58,900 nucleotides of DNA from Pseudomonadota bacterium (GCA_021816925.1 JAKAWQ010000016.1:1-58900), one strand, 5' to 3'. Shown: positions 27,187 through 36,967, counted from the first letter of the stretch. Program-made: numbers and translations. Notes: generated by a model not told the origin, from the sequence alone.

Positions 27187-28778
27187 GCCTTGCGGATCTC
27201 CCCGTAGCGCGTGAAGTCGGACTGCGCGCCGAGCAGGAACCCAGTGACGTTCTTGCGCAGCACCGCGATCGCATTCTGCTGCAGCATGAAGGCGATCGGC
27301 GAGGTGGCCCAGGCCTGCCGCTGCATCTTGTGATAGAGCGCGATGCGCTTGGCGGTGTCGAGCTCCCGGGCGGCCTCCGTCACCTCTGCCGTCAGCTCCT
27401 TGTTCTGGAAATGGCAGCGCCAGGCGATGATCTTGAGGGGACTGTTGTCGGAATCATCGGGGTTGGCGTTGAAGGCCTGGGCATTGGAATTGGGGTCGAA
27501 ATAGTCCGGGTACCATTCGGAAATGATGAGCTGGTGCTTGCGCGCCCGCATCTTGGTGAAGACCTGCTTGCGCGTGCCCGGAAGGAGCGAGACCTTGATG
27601 CCGATCGCCCCGAGATCCGCCTGGACGGCCTGAGCGATATGGGAATAGGGGTTCTCGGCGAAATGGTCGAGCGTGGCGGTGAAGCCGTCCGCATAGCCGG
27701 CCTCTGCGAGCAACGCCTTGGCTTTGGCCGGGTCCTTGTGGAAGGGGGTTTCGTCGAGCGCACCCAGAATCATCGTCGGCTCGAACGCCTGGTTCACGAT
27801 GTAGGTATCGGGCGTGATGTTCTTCTGGATCCCCGTGTAGTCGATCGCCCATTTGAGCGCCTGGCGGACGCCGCTCTTCCTGAACGGCGCATAGGCCTCA
27901 TTGCCGGCGAGATACATCTGGTCGGTCGAGGGAGTGGTGATGCGGTAGAGATTCTTGTCACTGGCCGCGGTTTTCAGGAGGTCGGTCGTGAGGTCGCGGG
28001 CGATGTCGGCATCGCCGCGGCGGAGCATCAGAAGCTGCGTCGCCGGATCCTTGACGTGGCGGATGAAGATGCGCTTCGTCGCGACCGGAATCCCCGAATG
28101 CAGATTGGCATCGATGATCACGTGGTCGTTGGCCGCCCACGAGGTGAGCTGGTACGGGCCCGCGCCGGCGGAGTGGCTGGTCAGCCAGTGATTGCCGAGA
28201 TCTCCCTTCTCCTGGTGGGCCAGCACCGTCGCCTTGTCGACAATGCCGCCGACATTGGCCGAGAGGCAATAGAGCACGAAGCTCGTCGCCGCCGCCTTCG
28301 GCAGCTCCACCACCAGAGTGTGCGGATCGGTGGCGCGGACCAGCTGGTCGACATTGTCCTTGGTGAAGCCGAACTGGGTGACGATGAAGCCGGGCGTGAG
28401 GTTCAGGGTGACGACGCGGCGCAGCGAGAACTCCGCATCCGCCGCTGTGACCGGCTTGCCGGAAGCGAAGTGCGCATCCTTTGTGAGGTGGAAGGTAAAG
28501 GTCTTGCCGTCGGCCGAAACTTCCCAGTGGGTGGCGAGATCCGGTCCGATCTTGCTGAGCTCCTTGAGGTTGGGCGAAACCAGCTTGCGATAGACGTTGG
28601 CGTCCACCTCGGTATCGGAGAATTCGTAGGACTGGGCCGGGTCGAAGGAGATGATGTCGTCGATCTCCTTGGCCATCACGATGACGTCCTTGGGCGTGGC
28701 CGCGACGGCCTCGCCGGCCACCAGCGGCGCCGCCCAAGCGGCAGCGCCGGATGCCAGAAGCGCGCGACGTGTCAGCAT
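27183..28778 (-). CDS. Peptide ABC transporter substrate-binding protein, tandem copy 2 (cluster 1)
   Basis: A 531-residue SBP_5 family protein. The ATG at 28778 has AGGGAG upstream, and longer in-frame starts run into the intergenic gap. The N-terminus MLTRRALLASGAAAW is a Tat-like or Sec export signal cleaved after AVA. Conserved family elements include SFDPAQSYEF, the LYRKLV-type strand, FHLTKDAHFASGKPVTA and a C-terminal PIAFMLQQNAIAV. It is strikingly similar along its whole length to the upstream gene, which encodes a protein of the same length. It would deliver peptide or a similar ligand to the permeases in the periplasm. Confidence 0.93.
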   Translation of the reverse strand: MLTRRALLASGAAAWAAPLVAGEAVAATPKDVIVMAKEIDDIISFDPAQSYEFSDTEVDANVYRKLVSPNLKELSKIGPDLATHWEVSADGKTFTFHLTKDAHFASGKPVTAADAEFSLRRVVTLNLTPGFIVTQFGFTKDNVDQLVRATDPHTLVVELPKAAATSFVLYCLSANVGGIVDKATVLAHQEKGDLGNHWLTSHSAGAGPYQLTSWAANDHVIIDANLHSGIPVATKRIFIRHVKDPATQLLMLRRGDADIARDLTTDLLKTAASDKNLYRITTPSTDQMYLAGNEAYAPFRKSGVRQALKWAIDYTGIQKNITPDTYIVNQAFEPTMILGALDETPFHKDPAKAKALLAEAGYADGFTATLDHFAENPYSHIAQAVQADLGAIGIKVSLLPGTRKQVFTKMRARKHQLIISEWYPDYFDPNSNAQAFNANPDDSDNSPLKIIAWRCHFQNKELTAEVTEAARELDTAKRIALYHKMQRQAWATSPIAFMLQQNAIAVLRKNVTGFLLGAQSDFTRYGEIRKA

Positions 28779-28904
28779 TTTGCTCTCCCTGTATTGCTTG
28801 CCTCGAGGCCCACCATTTAACCACGTTCCGATCGACGCGGGTAGGGGCCCTGCGGCAGGGAGGCGCCGGCCGGCAGGCGCCCTGGCCGCCGCCACGCCGG
28901 CAGC

Positions 28905-30500
28905 CTAGGTCTTGCGGATCTCGTTATAGCGCGTGAAGTCGGACTCGGCGCCCATGACGAACCCGCTCACGTTCCTGCGCAGCACCGCGACCGCGTTCTT
29001 CTGCAGCATGAAGGCGATCGGCGCCGTATCCCAGAACTGCCGCTGCATCTTCTCGTAGAGCGCGACGCGCTTGGCGGTATCCAGCTCCCGCCCCGCAGCA
29101 AAGGCCTCGGCCGTCAGCTGCTTGTTCTGGAAATGGCAGCGCCAGGCAATGATCTTGAGCGGGCTGTCGTTGCCGTCGTTCGGGTCGGCGCAGAAGGCCT
29201 GCGCGTTGGAATTGGGATCGAAATAGTCCGAGCCCCAGTACAGCAGGATGAGCTGATGCTTGCGCGCGCGCATCTTGGTGATGACCTGCTTCTGCGTTCC
29301 CGGCAGGAGCGAGACCTTGATGCCGATCGCCCCGAGATCCGCCTGCAGCGCCTCGGCAATGTCCGAATAGGGATGCGCGGCGACGTAGTCCATGGTGCAA
29401 GAGAACCCGTTCGGATACCCCGCCTGCGCCATCAACCCCTTGGCTTTGGCGGTATCCTTGTGGAACGGATTGGTGGTGAGTGCGCCGAGCAGGCCTGCCG
29501 GCAGGAAAGACTGATCGACCGCCCAGGTGCCGGGCGTGATGTTGCGGGCGATCGCCTCGTAGCCGATCGCCCACTTGATCGCCTGGTGCACCTCCGGCTT
29601 GGCGAGCGCCGGCACATCCTGGTTCGCGGCCACGTACATCGAGGTAAGCTGCGGTGCCGAGACGCTGTGGAATTGCGCATCCCCGGCAATCGACTTCAGA
29701 AGATCCGAGGTCAGGTCTCGGGCGATGTCGGCATCGCCCCGGCGCAGCATGAGAAGCTGCGTCGCCGGATCCTTCACATGACGGATAACGATCCGCTTCT
29801 CGGCGGTCGGAATCCCGGAGTGCGGATTGGCGTCCACAATGACATGGTCGTTGGCCGCCCAGGAGGTGAGCTGGTACGCTCCGGCGCCGGCCGAGTGACT
29901 GCTCAGCCAGTGATTCCCGAGATCGCCGTTCTCCTGATGCGCGAGCGCCGCCGCCTTTTCGACGATTCCGCCGACATTGGCCGAGAGGCAGTGCAGCACG
30001 AAGCTCGTCGCCGCCGCCTCAGGTAACTGCATCACCAGCGTGTGCGGGTCGGTCGCACGGATCAGCTCCGCCACGTTGTCCTTGGTGAAACCGAACTGCG
30101 TGATGATGAAACCCGGCGTCAGATTGAGCGTGACCACCCGATGCAGCGAGAATTCCGCATCCCCCGCCGTCACCGGCTGGCCGGAGGCGAAACGCCCGTC
30201 CTTCCTCAGGTGGAACGTGAGCCTCCGCCCGTCCGCGGAAACCGCCCAGTGCGTGGCAAGGTCCGGCGCGATCGCGCTCGCATCCCTCGGATCCGGCACC
30301 ACGAGTTTGCGGTAGAGGTTGCCGTCCACCTCGTTGTCGGTGAACTCGTAGGACTGAGCGGGATCGAAGGAGACGATGTCATCGATCTGCTTGGCCATCA
30401 CCACGATGCCCTGGGGTGTGGCGGCAACCCCCTCCCGCGGGACCAGCGGCTCGGCCGCGGCGGCAGCACCTGCGGCCAGAAGCGTGCGGCGTGTCAGCAA
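28905..30500 (-). CDS. Peptide ABC transporter substrate-binding protein, tandem copy 1 (cluster 1)
   Basis: A 531-residue protein, first gene of the operon. The start is a TTG with GGGAGG 7 nt upstream, giving MLTRRTLLAAGAAAAAE, parallel to the downstream copy. Nearly every block of the sister protein is shared, for example FGFTKDN, HSAGAGAYQLTSWAANDHVI and RHVKDPATQLLMLRRGDADIAR (in parts). Differences concentrate in mid-domain segments such as SVSAPQLTSMYVAANQD, which may change ligand choice. It is a tandem duplicate separated by 126 bp. Confidence 0.93.
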   Translation of the reverse strand: MLTRRTLLAAGAAAAAEPLVPREGVAATPQGIVVMAKQIDDIVSFDPAQSYEFTDNEVDGNLYRKLVVPDPRDASAIAPDLATHWAVSADGRRLTFHLRKDGRFASGQPVTAGDAEFSLHRVVTLNLTPGFIITQFGFTKDNVAELIRATDPHTLVMQLPEAAATSFVLHCLSANVGGIVEKAAALAHQENGDLGNHWLSSHSAGAGAYQLTSWAANDHVIVDANPHSGIPTAEKRIVIRHVKDPATQLLMLRRGDADIARDLTSDLLKSIAGDAQFHSVSAPQLTSMYVAANQDVPALAKPEVHQAIKWAIGYEAIARNITPGTWAVDQSFLPAGLLGALTTNPFHKDTAKAKGLMAQAGYPNGFSCTMDYVAAHPYSDIAEALQADLGAIGIKVSLLPGTQKQVITKMRARKHQLILLYWGSDYFDPNSNAQAFCADPNDGNDSPLKIIAWRCHFQNKQLTAEAFAAGRELDTAKRVALYEKMQRQFWDTAPIAFMLQKNAVAVLRRNVSGFVMGAESDFTRYNEIRKT

Positions 30501-30703
30501 GTAAACCTCCCTTTGTTGCGACGCCCTGTCACCTTAAGACGGTCTCAGTCGGCCCGAAACCGCTCCGTCGTTTGCCCCAACGGAAGCATGCGCCCCCCTC
30601 GGACCTTCGGGACCGTCCGGCGATTTCAGGCAAATGCGATCCGCTTCGGACCGAAATCACGCCGGCTCGGCAGCGCGGCCGTTTCTCCCCGGGACCAGCC
30701 GGG
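30501..30703. other. Gap between pppA and the cluster 1 peptide operon
   Basis: 203 bp without a gene. It should hold the leader and promoter of the solute-binding protein operon and the end of the tssK operon transcript. An imperfect inverted repeat (GGCGATTTC against GAAATCACGCC, around 30620-30665) could form a hairpin. No clear -35/-10 pair was identified. Confidence 0.5.
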
Positions 30704-31438
30704 TCAGCCCGCCGGCAGCACTTCCACCGTCACGGCGGTGATGTTGTCCGCGGCCTCACGCGCCAGCGCCGCGGCGAGCAGAAGCTCGGTCGGCGGCACA
30801 CCCTCCGGCGCGCCGAGCAGCGCCACCAGCTCGCCTTCGGCCAGGCACTTCGAAACCCCGTCGCTGCAAAGCAGGAACCGGTCCCCGGCCACCAGGGCAC
30901 CGGTCGTCTTGTCGAGTTCGAAATCATCGAGATCTGCCCCCACCGCCCGGGTCACGATATTGGCGCGCGGATGTCCCTCGGCCTCCGCCGCGCTGATCGC
31001 CCCGGCATCGACCAGCTCCTGCACCAGGCTGTGGTCGTGCGTGATCTGCGAGAGCGCACCGCCGCGCAGCAGGTAGGCGCGCGCGTCACCCGCCCAGAGA
31101 CATGCGAAGTGCTCGTTCCGCGCCAACAGCACCACGACTGTCGCCGCGATCACCGCCCGCGGCCCCCGCCGCGCCGCCTCGGCACGAAGTGCCAGGTGTG
31201 TCGCGGCGATGCGCTGGCGCACTTCGGCAAGCAGCGCCGCCGCCGGAAGATCAACCGGGATCGCCCCCAGCGCCTCGGCGATCATCACCGCGGCAACCTC
31301 GCCCGCCTCGTGCCCGCCCGCCCCGTCCGCCACGGCCCAGAGGCCAAGGCCGGGAAGATCGACGAAACTGTCCTCGTTCAGTGCGCGCCGCGCCCCCGGG
31401 TGCGTCGCCGCCCAGGAGCGGAAGCGGAAGCGGCTCAC
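30704..31438 (-). CDS. pppA: T6SS-associated PP2C Ser/Thr protein phosphatase PppA
   Basis: A 244-residue protein starting at a GTG overlapping the tagF stop (GTGA); the longer in-frame extension lies inside tagF. PP2C metal-binding motifs are intact: NEDSF (Asp23), VADGAGGHEAGE (Asp38), GDARAYL, LLCSDGVS and DNITAVTV near the end. In threonine-phosphorylation-controlled T6SS, PppA reverses kinase action on the FHA protein. Here its partner kinase gene is 23 kb away at 5520-7463, and tagH is 14 kb away. It is cytosolic, with no membrane segment. Confidence 0.93.
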   Translation of the reverse strand: MSRFRFRSWAATHPGARRALNEDSFVDLPGLGLWAVADGAGGHEAGEVAAVMIAEALGAIPVDLPAAALLAEVRQRIAATHLALRAEAARRGPRAVIAATVVVLLARNEHFACLWAGDARAYLLRGGALSQITHDHSLVQELVDAGAISAAEAEGHPRANIVTRAVGADLDDFELDKTTGALVAGDRFLLCSDGVSKCLAEGELVALLGAPEGVPPTELLLAAALAREAADNITAVTVEVLPAG

Positions 31439-32058
31439 CCACCCCCTCCGCCGGCCGCCTCGAACCGCGCATCGAGCATCCCCGCAAACCGCCTGGGATC
31501 GGGCAGCCCACCGAGCGCAAAGCCGCCGGCCGGCACGCGCGGTGCCCCCGCCGTCCACCAAAGCCCCTCGCCTTCCGCCGCCAGCAGGAGCGGAGGCGGC
31601 AGCGGGACCCGGCCGGAAGGCAGCGGGCACTGCAGCCGCGCCGCAACCGCCTCGGGCGAAAGATCCTCGGCCAGTGCCGCCAGCCCCGCCGCCTCCGCCG
31701 CGGCAAGCCAGGCCTCCGCCGCCGCCGCCGCCGCCGCCGGCGCAAGCCCCGGAGCGAGTCTCGCGAAGCAGAGCGGAAAGTACCGCCCCGCGCGATCGAC
31801 GCTCGCCATGAGGAGCCCGACCGCCGTCTCCGGCCCGCACAGCCCCCCGGAGAGCGCGAAGCGCCAGACCGGCGCCTCCAGCCAGGCGGGAACCCACTCC
31901 TCGCCCATGACCTCCCGGCTGCCGGCCAGCGCGCTCGCCGCCCAGCCGTCCCAGGCGGTCACGAAAACGCCGGGAAGTCCCGCCCGCACGAAGTCCCCGC
32001 GCGCCGGAAGCTTGCCGAAAAATCCGCTCGCCGCACCCGAAGGCGCGGGCGGGATCAC
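31435..32058 (-). CDS. tagF: T6SS accessory/regulatory protein TagF (ImpM)
   Basis: A 207-residue protein. The GTG at 32058 overlaps the tssM stop as GTGA, matching the coupling used repeatedly in this locus; a GTG five codons upstream is the alternative. The signature GFFGKLPARGDFVRAGLP is at the N-terminus, followed by WEEWVPAWL-like and GRYFPLCFARL segments. In other bacteria TagF is a post-translational repressor of T6SS, sometimes fused to PppA. Here tagF and pppA are adjacent and overlapping but separate. Long Ala runs fill the middle. Confidence 0.92.
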   Translation of the reverse strand: MIPPAPSGAASGFFGKLPARGDFVRAGLPGVFVTAWDGWAASALAGSREVMGEEWVPAWLEAPVWRFALSGGLCGPETAVGLLMASVDRAGRYFPLCFARLAPGLAPAAAAAAAEAWLAAAEAAGLAALAEDLSPEAVAARLQCPLPSGRVPLPPPLLLAAEGEGLWWTAGAPRVPAGGFALGGLPDPRRFAGMLDARFEAAGGGGG

Positions 32059-35000
32059 TTCACCCCGGGACACCGGAAGGCCTGCAGCACACCGGGCGAA
32101 AACGGATTAAACACCGAGGCGGCGCGGATAGCATACTGCACCTTCCGCCCGCCCAGCTCGAACGTCAGCGTGAACCGCTCCGGCGCTCCCTCCTGGCGGA
32201 GGATGCCCTGCCCGAACAGCCGGAACAGCGCCCACGGCCCCGTCGCCTGCAACACTCCCGACGTTCCGTGCGGCGCCGGATCGAAGGCAAGCCGCACTCG
32301 GTCCATCCCGTTCGGCCCCGGCCAGGTCACCGCGGTCGACTGCGGGGGACCGTGCGCATACGAGACCGTGGTCGCCCCGAGCGAGAGCGTCACCCGCTGC
32401 GTGCGGTCATCCAGCGAAACCGGCGTGATGGTGAAGCTCACCGCGGGCTGCGTCCCGCCGGCGGCAAAGAAAAGATTGCGGATCACCGACGCGCGCTGGA
32501 ACTCGGCGATGTCCCCGGCCGAGAACGGCGCGGCGACCCCGTTCAGCGCCTTGGGCCGCCAGGTGGCCGAGGCGGTATCGACATAGGGAATGACCTGCGT
32601 GTTGAAGAAGCTGTCGAGCAGCCCGCCCGGCGCAAAGATCCGGCCGAAATCGGCGAGCGGGATATCCTCCGAAGAGCCGGCGAAGAAGGGATAGCGCCCG
32701 TTCACCGCAGCCTGGCAGAACTGGCCGGGCCCGCCTGGCCCGTTGAACCCCGCTTTCACCTGCTGCCCGCTCGCCACGCCGCGCAATCCATTTGCCGCCG
32801 TCACGATCGCCCCGAGCCAGCGCGAAACCGGCGCCGGATCACGCGCCGCCTCCCCCGCTAGAAGCTGCTCGGGATCGCCGCCCGCAAGCGCGGCCGGCGG
32901 CCCGCCCGCCCCCTGGCTCTGTGAGAGCGCCGCCAGCTGCTGCTGCACCTGGGCAAGAAGCTGCAACGTCGCCCCCACTGGCGCGCCCGTCCCGTTGCCC
33001 ACGTAATCGATGAGCGCCTTGTAGTGCGCCGCGATCTCGCTGCCGGGCGGAGCGGCCGCCTTGCCCGGAGCGGCGAACAGCCCCTGCAATTGCGCCGCCC
33101 CCTTGCCGGGCGCCGCCGCCTTCGTCTTGCCCGCCAGAGCCGCCCCCGCTCCGCCCGCCGGCGCCGGCACGGCGGAGAGATCGAGCTCCCTGGCAATGCT
33201 CTTGAGGAGAGCCAGCATCGGCGATTGCGGCGAAGAGAGGAGGTTCAGCGTCGTCACCGCCTGCGGCAGGTTCGCAAAGCCGCTCGGCGCCAGATCGAGA
33301 TCGGCGAGCATGCCGTCCCACTGACGCGCATAGTCGTCCTCGTAGAGGTGGATCACATCCGCTTCCAGCGAGCGCAATTCGGGACTCGCCGGGCTGACCG
33401 TCTCGTTCCGTCCCAGCACCCAGCTCTCGCTCGCCACCTCTTTCGTCACGTTGCCGAGCGCGGGCAGGAGCACGGAATGAAACCCCGCCACGGTGAAGAA
33501 ACCCGGGATCCCCGCCGTGAGCGGTTTGCCGGAACTACGGCGGAACAGAAGCTGCCCCGCCGCGCCAAGCGCCGCCGCCGGCGTCCAGGCCGGCACCGCG
33601 GCCGCCGCGGCCGAGGGGCGGATGCGCGAATAGACCCGCTCGGCAAGCGGCACGCGGCTGAAGGCGATTCGCGCCGCGGCCACCAGCGGCCCGTCGAGCG
33701 GCACACTGGGCAGCGGCCCGGCGAGCAATGCATCAAGATGCGCAAGAAGATCGGCGCGCATGGGCGCCAGCGCCGGCCCCGGATATTGGCTCTCCCAGTC
33801 GAGCGCCATCCAGGCATGCACGAGTGCCGGATCAAGCGGCCCCTGGTTGCCGAGCATCAAATAGACGCGCGTCGCCTGATAAAGGAAGTCGGGCCGCTCG
33901 AGGCTGCCGCGCATCTCCGTCTCGAGGCGGTAGAGAAGCCGCGGCAAAAGGATCCGCTCGAGCGCGTGCCGGTAAACCAGCTCCGCCGCAGTGGCGAGCT
34001 TGCCGCTCTGCGAAAGGCCGAACGCCCCGATCAGAGGCGTGCCGTGCGCCGCTTGGCGCGCGGCATAGCCGAAGGGAAGCTCCCGCGCCTGGTCGAGCAG
34101 AGGCGCGATGGCCGGAAGATTCCCCCCCGCCACCGGATCGAGCTTTTGCGCCGCCGCCGCTTTGTCATAGGCGGCGATCGCCGCCGCACTCCGCCCGATC
34201 GCCGCCTCGTTCGCCGCACGGCTCGAGAAGAAGACCCAACCGAGCCCAACAACGGCCAGCCCGATCGCCGCGAACGCGCCGGCGCGCAGAAAGAGCCGCC
34301 GCCGCCGCGTCGCCGGATCGGTCGCCCCCAGCATCGCCTCGTTGAAAATGACGTCCCGAAGCAGCCGGCCAAGGAAGTAGCTCCGCCCCCGCTCCGGCCG
34401 AAGGCTCGGCGCCCGCCGCTGGTCAACCCCGAAGGCGCGCGCCAGCGCCCCGGTCAGGCGATCGATCGGCGTGCCCTCCTGCGTTCCGGAGGTGAAATAA
34501 ACCCCGCGCAGGAAGGGCGCCGGATCGAGCCTCGAGCCGCCGAACGCCACCTCGAGGAAGCCCTCGATCGGCTCGCCGAGGCTCGCAACCTGCGCCGGAA
34601 ATCCGGCGATCAGCGCCCGCCGCTCCGGGCTCCGCTCTGCCTGCAGCCGCTCGAAGAGCCGCCCGTTCAGCCGCTCAATAAGCCCCGCAAACGCCTCGCG
34701 GAAGCGCGCCAAAGCCCCTCCCGCGCTCGCCTGGGGCGGGAAGGTCGTGCCCCAGACCTGCGCCCGCTTCTCCCGGTCGAGATCATCGAAGAACTCGGTG
34801 AAGCCCGCCAGCAGGTCCGCCTTGGTGAACAGCGCGTAGACCGGCACGCTGAGCCCGAGCCGTTCCGTGATCTCCTTGATCCGCCTGCGGATCGCGCGCG
34901 CGTGCGCCAGCCGCTCAGGCTCCGGGCCGGCGATGTCGGGGACCGCGATCGCCACCATCACGCCGTTCAGGGCCTGCCGGGCGCGCGTCCGCTTGAGGAG

Positions 35001-35597
35001 ATCGAGAAAGGAATCCCACCCCGCCCGATCCACCGCGGCGTCCGAATCCTGCGTGGTATAGCGCCCGGCGGTGTCGATCAGCACCGCCTGCTCGGTGAAC
35101 CACCATTCGCAAAGCCGCGTCCCGCCCACGCCCCCGAGCGCCCCTTCGCCCATCTCCGCGGCGAGCGGGAACTTCAGGCCCGAATTGAGAAGTGCGGTGG
35201 TCTTGCCCGCGCCCGGCGGCCCGATGATGACGTACCAGGGCTGCTCGTAGAGATAGCCGCGCCGCCCGCGCGCCCGGCGCAGCAGCCGGAGCGCGTGGCC
35301 GAGTTTTTCCTTGAGTTGGGCCACCTCCTCGGCGGAGGCCGCGGCCGTCGCGTCGATCTTCGCCTCCGCCGCCACGCCCTTCTCCAGCGCGGCATCCTTC
35401 TTCCGCCCCCGCCGCTCGATCCAGAGATTGACGGCCAGCCAGACGAGCACGATCGCAAGCACGATCGCCGCGCGCACCAGAACCCCGTGCAACAGCGCGA
35501 GCAGCGGGCCGAAGAACCAGACGAGGAGCGCGAACAGCAGGGCGCCGAGCGCGCTCAGCAACCACCGCGAGCCGAGGACCCCGATCAGCGATGCCAT
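32055..35597 (-). CDS. tssM: T6SS inner-membrane core protein TssM (IcmF/ImpL)
   Basis: An 1180-residue protein with ATG 10 bp after tssL. Two N-terminal membrane helices (about 11-30 and 41-59) flank the start of a cytoplasmic domain with an intact Walker A, GPPGAGKTT (126-134), and an LIDTAGRY segment. A third helix (about 440-465, GLAVVGLGWVFF) leads to the large periplasmic IcmF region and the C-terminal DUF1215-like domain that contacts TssJ. A Gly/Ala/Pro linker lies around residues 800-860. The intact P-loop suggests an NTP-binding type. Together with TssL and TssJ it forms the membrane complex. Confidence 0.96.
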   Translation of the reverse strand: MASLIGVLGSRWLLSALGALLFALLVWFFGPLLALLHGVLVRAAIVLAIVLVWLAVNLWIERRGRKKDAALEKGVAAEAKIDATAAASAEEVAQLKEKLGHALRLLRRARGRRGYLYEQPWYVIIGPPGAGKTTALLNSGLKFPLAAEMGEGALGGVGGTRLCEWWFTEQAVLIDTAGRYTTQDSDAAVDRAGWDSFLDLLKRTRARQALNGVMVAIAVPDIAGPEPERLAHARAIRRRIKEITERLGLSVPVYALFTKADLLAGFTEFFDDLDREKRAQVWGTTFPPQASAGGALARFREAFAGLIERLNGRLFERLQAERSPERRALIAGFPAQVASLGEPIEGFLEVAFGGSRLDPAPFLRGVYFTSGTQEGTPIDRLTGALARAFGVDQRRAPSLRPERGRSYFLGRLLRDVIFNEAMLGATDPATRRRRLFLRAGAFAAIGLAVVGLGWVFFSSRAANEAAIGRSAAAIAAYDKAAAAQKLDPVAGGNLPAIAPLLDQARELPFGYAARQAAHGTPLIGAFGLSQSGKLATAAELVYRHALERILLPRLLYRLETEMRGSLERPDFLYQATRVYLMLGNQGPLDPALVHAWMALDWESQYPGPALAPMRADLLAHLDALLAGPLPSVPLDGPLVAAARIAFSRVPLAERVYSRIRPSAAAAAVPAWTPAAALGAAGQLLFRRSSGKPLTAGIPGFFTVAGFHSVLLPALGNVTKEVASESWVLGRNETVSPASPELRSLEADVIHLYEDDYARQWDGMLADLDLAPSGFANLPQAVTTLNLLSSPQSPMLALLKSIARELDLSAVPAPAGGAGAALAGKTKAAAPGKGAAQLQGLFAAPGKAAAPPGSEIAAHYKALIDYVGNGTGAPVGATLQLLAQVQQQLAALSQSQGAGGPPAALAGGDPEQLLAGEAARDPAPVSRWLGAIVTAANGLRGVASGQQVKAGFNGPGGPGQFCQAAVNGRYPFFAGSSEDIPLADFGRIFAPGGLLDSFFNTQVIPYVDTASATWRPKALNGVAAPFSAGDIAEFQRASVIRNLFFAAGGTQPAVSFTITPVSLDDRTQRVTLSLGATTVSYAHGPPQSTAVTWPGPNGMDRVRLAFDPAPHGTSGVLQATGPWALFRLFGQGILRQEGAPERFTLTFELGGRKVQYAIRAASVFNPFSPGVLQAFRCPGVK

Positions 35598-35607
35598 GGT
35601 GTCGCCC

Positions 35608-36951
35608 TCAGCCTTGCCGGATCAGCACGATCTCGATCCGCCGGTTCTTCGCCCGCCCGGCGGCGGTCGTGTTCGGAGCGATCGGATCCGCATCCGCCAG
35701 CCCCTCAACCGTCATGCGCGCCGGATTGCCGATGGTGCGGGCGAGAATCGCCGCCGCCGCCGCGGCCCGCGCCTTCGAGAGCTGGTAGTTGGAGGGAAAC
35801 TCGACGGTGTGGATCGGCTCGCTGTCGGTGTAGCCGCGCACCTCGACCCGGCCCGGATTGACCTTGAGCTCCGAGCCGATCCGCTCAAGGAGGGGCACGA
35901 ACCGGCTGCTCACCACGGCACTCCCCGAGGCGAACATCCCCTCGTTCTCGATCCGCACGATCGGCGCCTGTTCGGTGCCCAGCACCTCCACGAGCCCCGC
36001 CTTGATCTCCGGGGCAAGGAAGCCGCGCAGCGTCTCGAGGATGCCCGGCACCGCGGGAGGCGGCGGCGGAGGCGGCGGCTTGACCGGGGCGGCACGCAGG
36101 ATCGCGGGCATCGCCGGCGGCGGCACCGCCAGTGCCTTGGCAAACACCCCATCGGAGGCGGCGTTGAGCGCGCGCGCGGTCCAGAACCAGAGCCCGGCAA
36201 TCACCGCGAGCCCCGCGACCCCCGCCACCCACACCGGCACGACCGTGCGCTGCGGACGGTAGGGCAGCGTCACGCCCCGCCAGTGCGGCGAAAGCTCCAC
36301 CGGCGCTGCCGCGCGGCTGCGCGCAAGCACCGCATAGGTCTCCTCGCGCAGCCGCTCGAGCTCGCCCGGGCCGCGCGCGGAAAGCCGGTAGCGCCCCATG
36401 AAGCCGAGCGAAAGGCAGAGATACATGAGTTCGAGCACCGGCAGAAACCGGCCGGGATTCTGGCGGATCTGCGCCAGCAACTCGAAGAACCGCTCGCCGC
36501 TCTGCACCTCCTGGTGGAAGGTCGAGACGAGCGAGCGCCGCGCCCAGGCGCCCTGGCTGCCCCAGGGGGTGTTGAGCACGACGTCGTCGATGCTGGCGCA
36601 AAGCGCGTAATGCGCCGGCCGGAGCAGCTCGATCGGCACCCCCTGACCGCGCGCCGCCTGCTCAAAGCCCTGCACCTCGCGCACGGTGCGCGCAAGCAGC
36701 TCGGCCGGATCGGGCTGGGAAAGCGTGTTGCGCAGCCGGCTCAGGAGCTGGAGCAAAGGCGCGGCCGCCGCCAGCAGTGCCGAGCTGCCGACCGCGATCC
36801 GCTCGGGGCCCGAGGCGGGCGCCGCCTTTTCCTCGGGCGCCGGCGGCAAGCCGGTCGGCTCGGACGCCGGGCGCGCCGGCCGCCCGCCGGGAGCGGGCCG
36901 GATCACGGTACGGTCCGAGTCGTCCGGCTCCGAAAATGGATTGTCGCTCAC
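35608..36951 (-). CDS. tssL: T6SS inner-membrane protein TssL with C-terminal OmpA-like domain
   Basis: A 447-residue protein. The start is the GTG 16 bp after tssK, giving MSDNPFSEPDDSDRTVIRP, which is typical of extended TssL. The DotU/IcmH cytoplasmic domain (about 60-255: YALCASIDDVVLNTPWG, FHQEVQSGERFFELL, LELMYLCLSLGFMGRY) is followed by one transmembrane helix (VAGVAGLAVIAGLWFW), a poly-Pro stretch and a C-terminal OmpA/TagL domain (VRGYTDSEP, NRRIEIVL). This specialised TssL anchors the membrane complex to peptidoglycan without a separate TagL. The acidic N-terminus has a Thr-rich motif that could be phosphorylated (inference). Confidence 0.95.
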   Translation of the reverse strand: MSDNPFSEPDDSDRTVIRPAPGGRPARPASEPTGLPPAPEEKAAPASGPERIAVGSSALLAAAAPLLQLLSRLRNTLSQPDPAELLARTVREVQGFEQAARGQGVPIELLRPAHYALCASIDDVVLNTPWGSQGAWARRSLVSTFHQEVQSGERFFELLAQIRQNPGRFLPVLELMYLCLSLGFMGRYRLSARGPGELERLREETYAVLARSRAAAPVELSPHWRGVTLPYRPQRTVVPVWVAGVAGLAVIAGLWFWTARALNAASDGVFAKALAVPPPAMPAILRAAPVKPPPPPPPPAVPGILETLRGFLAPEIKAGLVEVLGTEQAPIVRIENEGMFASGSAVVSSRFVPLLERIGSELKVNPGRVEVRGYTDSEPIHTVEFPSNYQLSKARAAAAAAILARTIGNPARMTVEGLADADPIAPNTTAAGRAKNRRIEIVLIRQG

Positions 36952-36967
36952 CGCGGGATCTCCTCCC

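Noticed and set aside
33024-35861. 945-codon plus-strand frame opposite tssM
   Set aside because: Extreme Arg/Pro/Gly content; tssM on the other strand has a Walker A motif and membrane helices.
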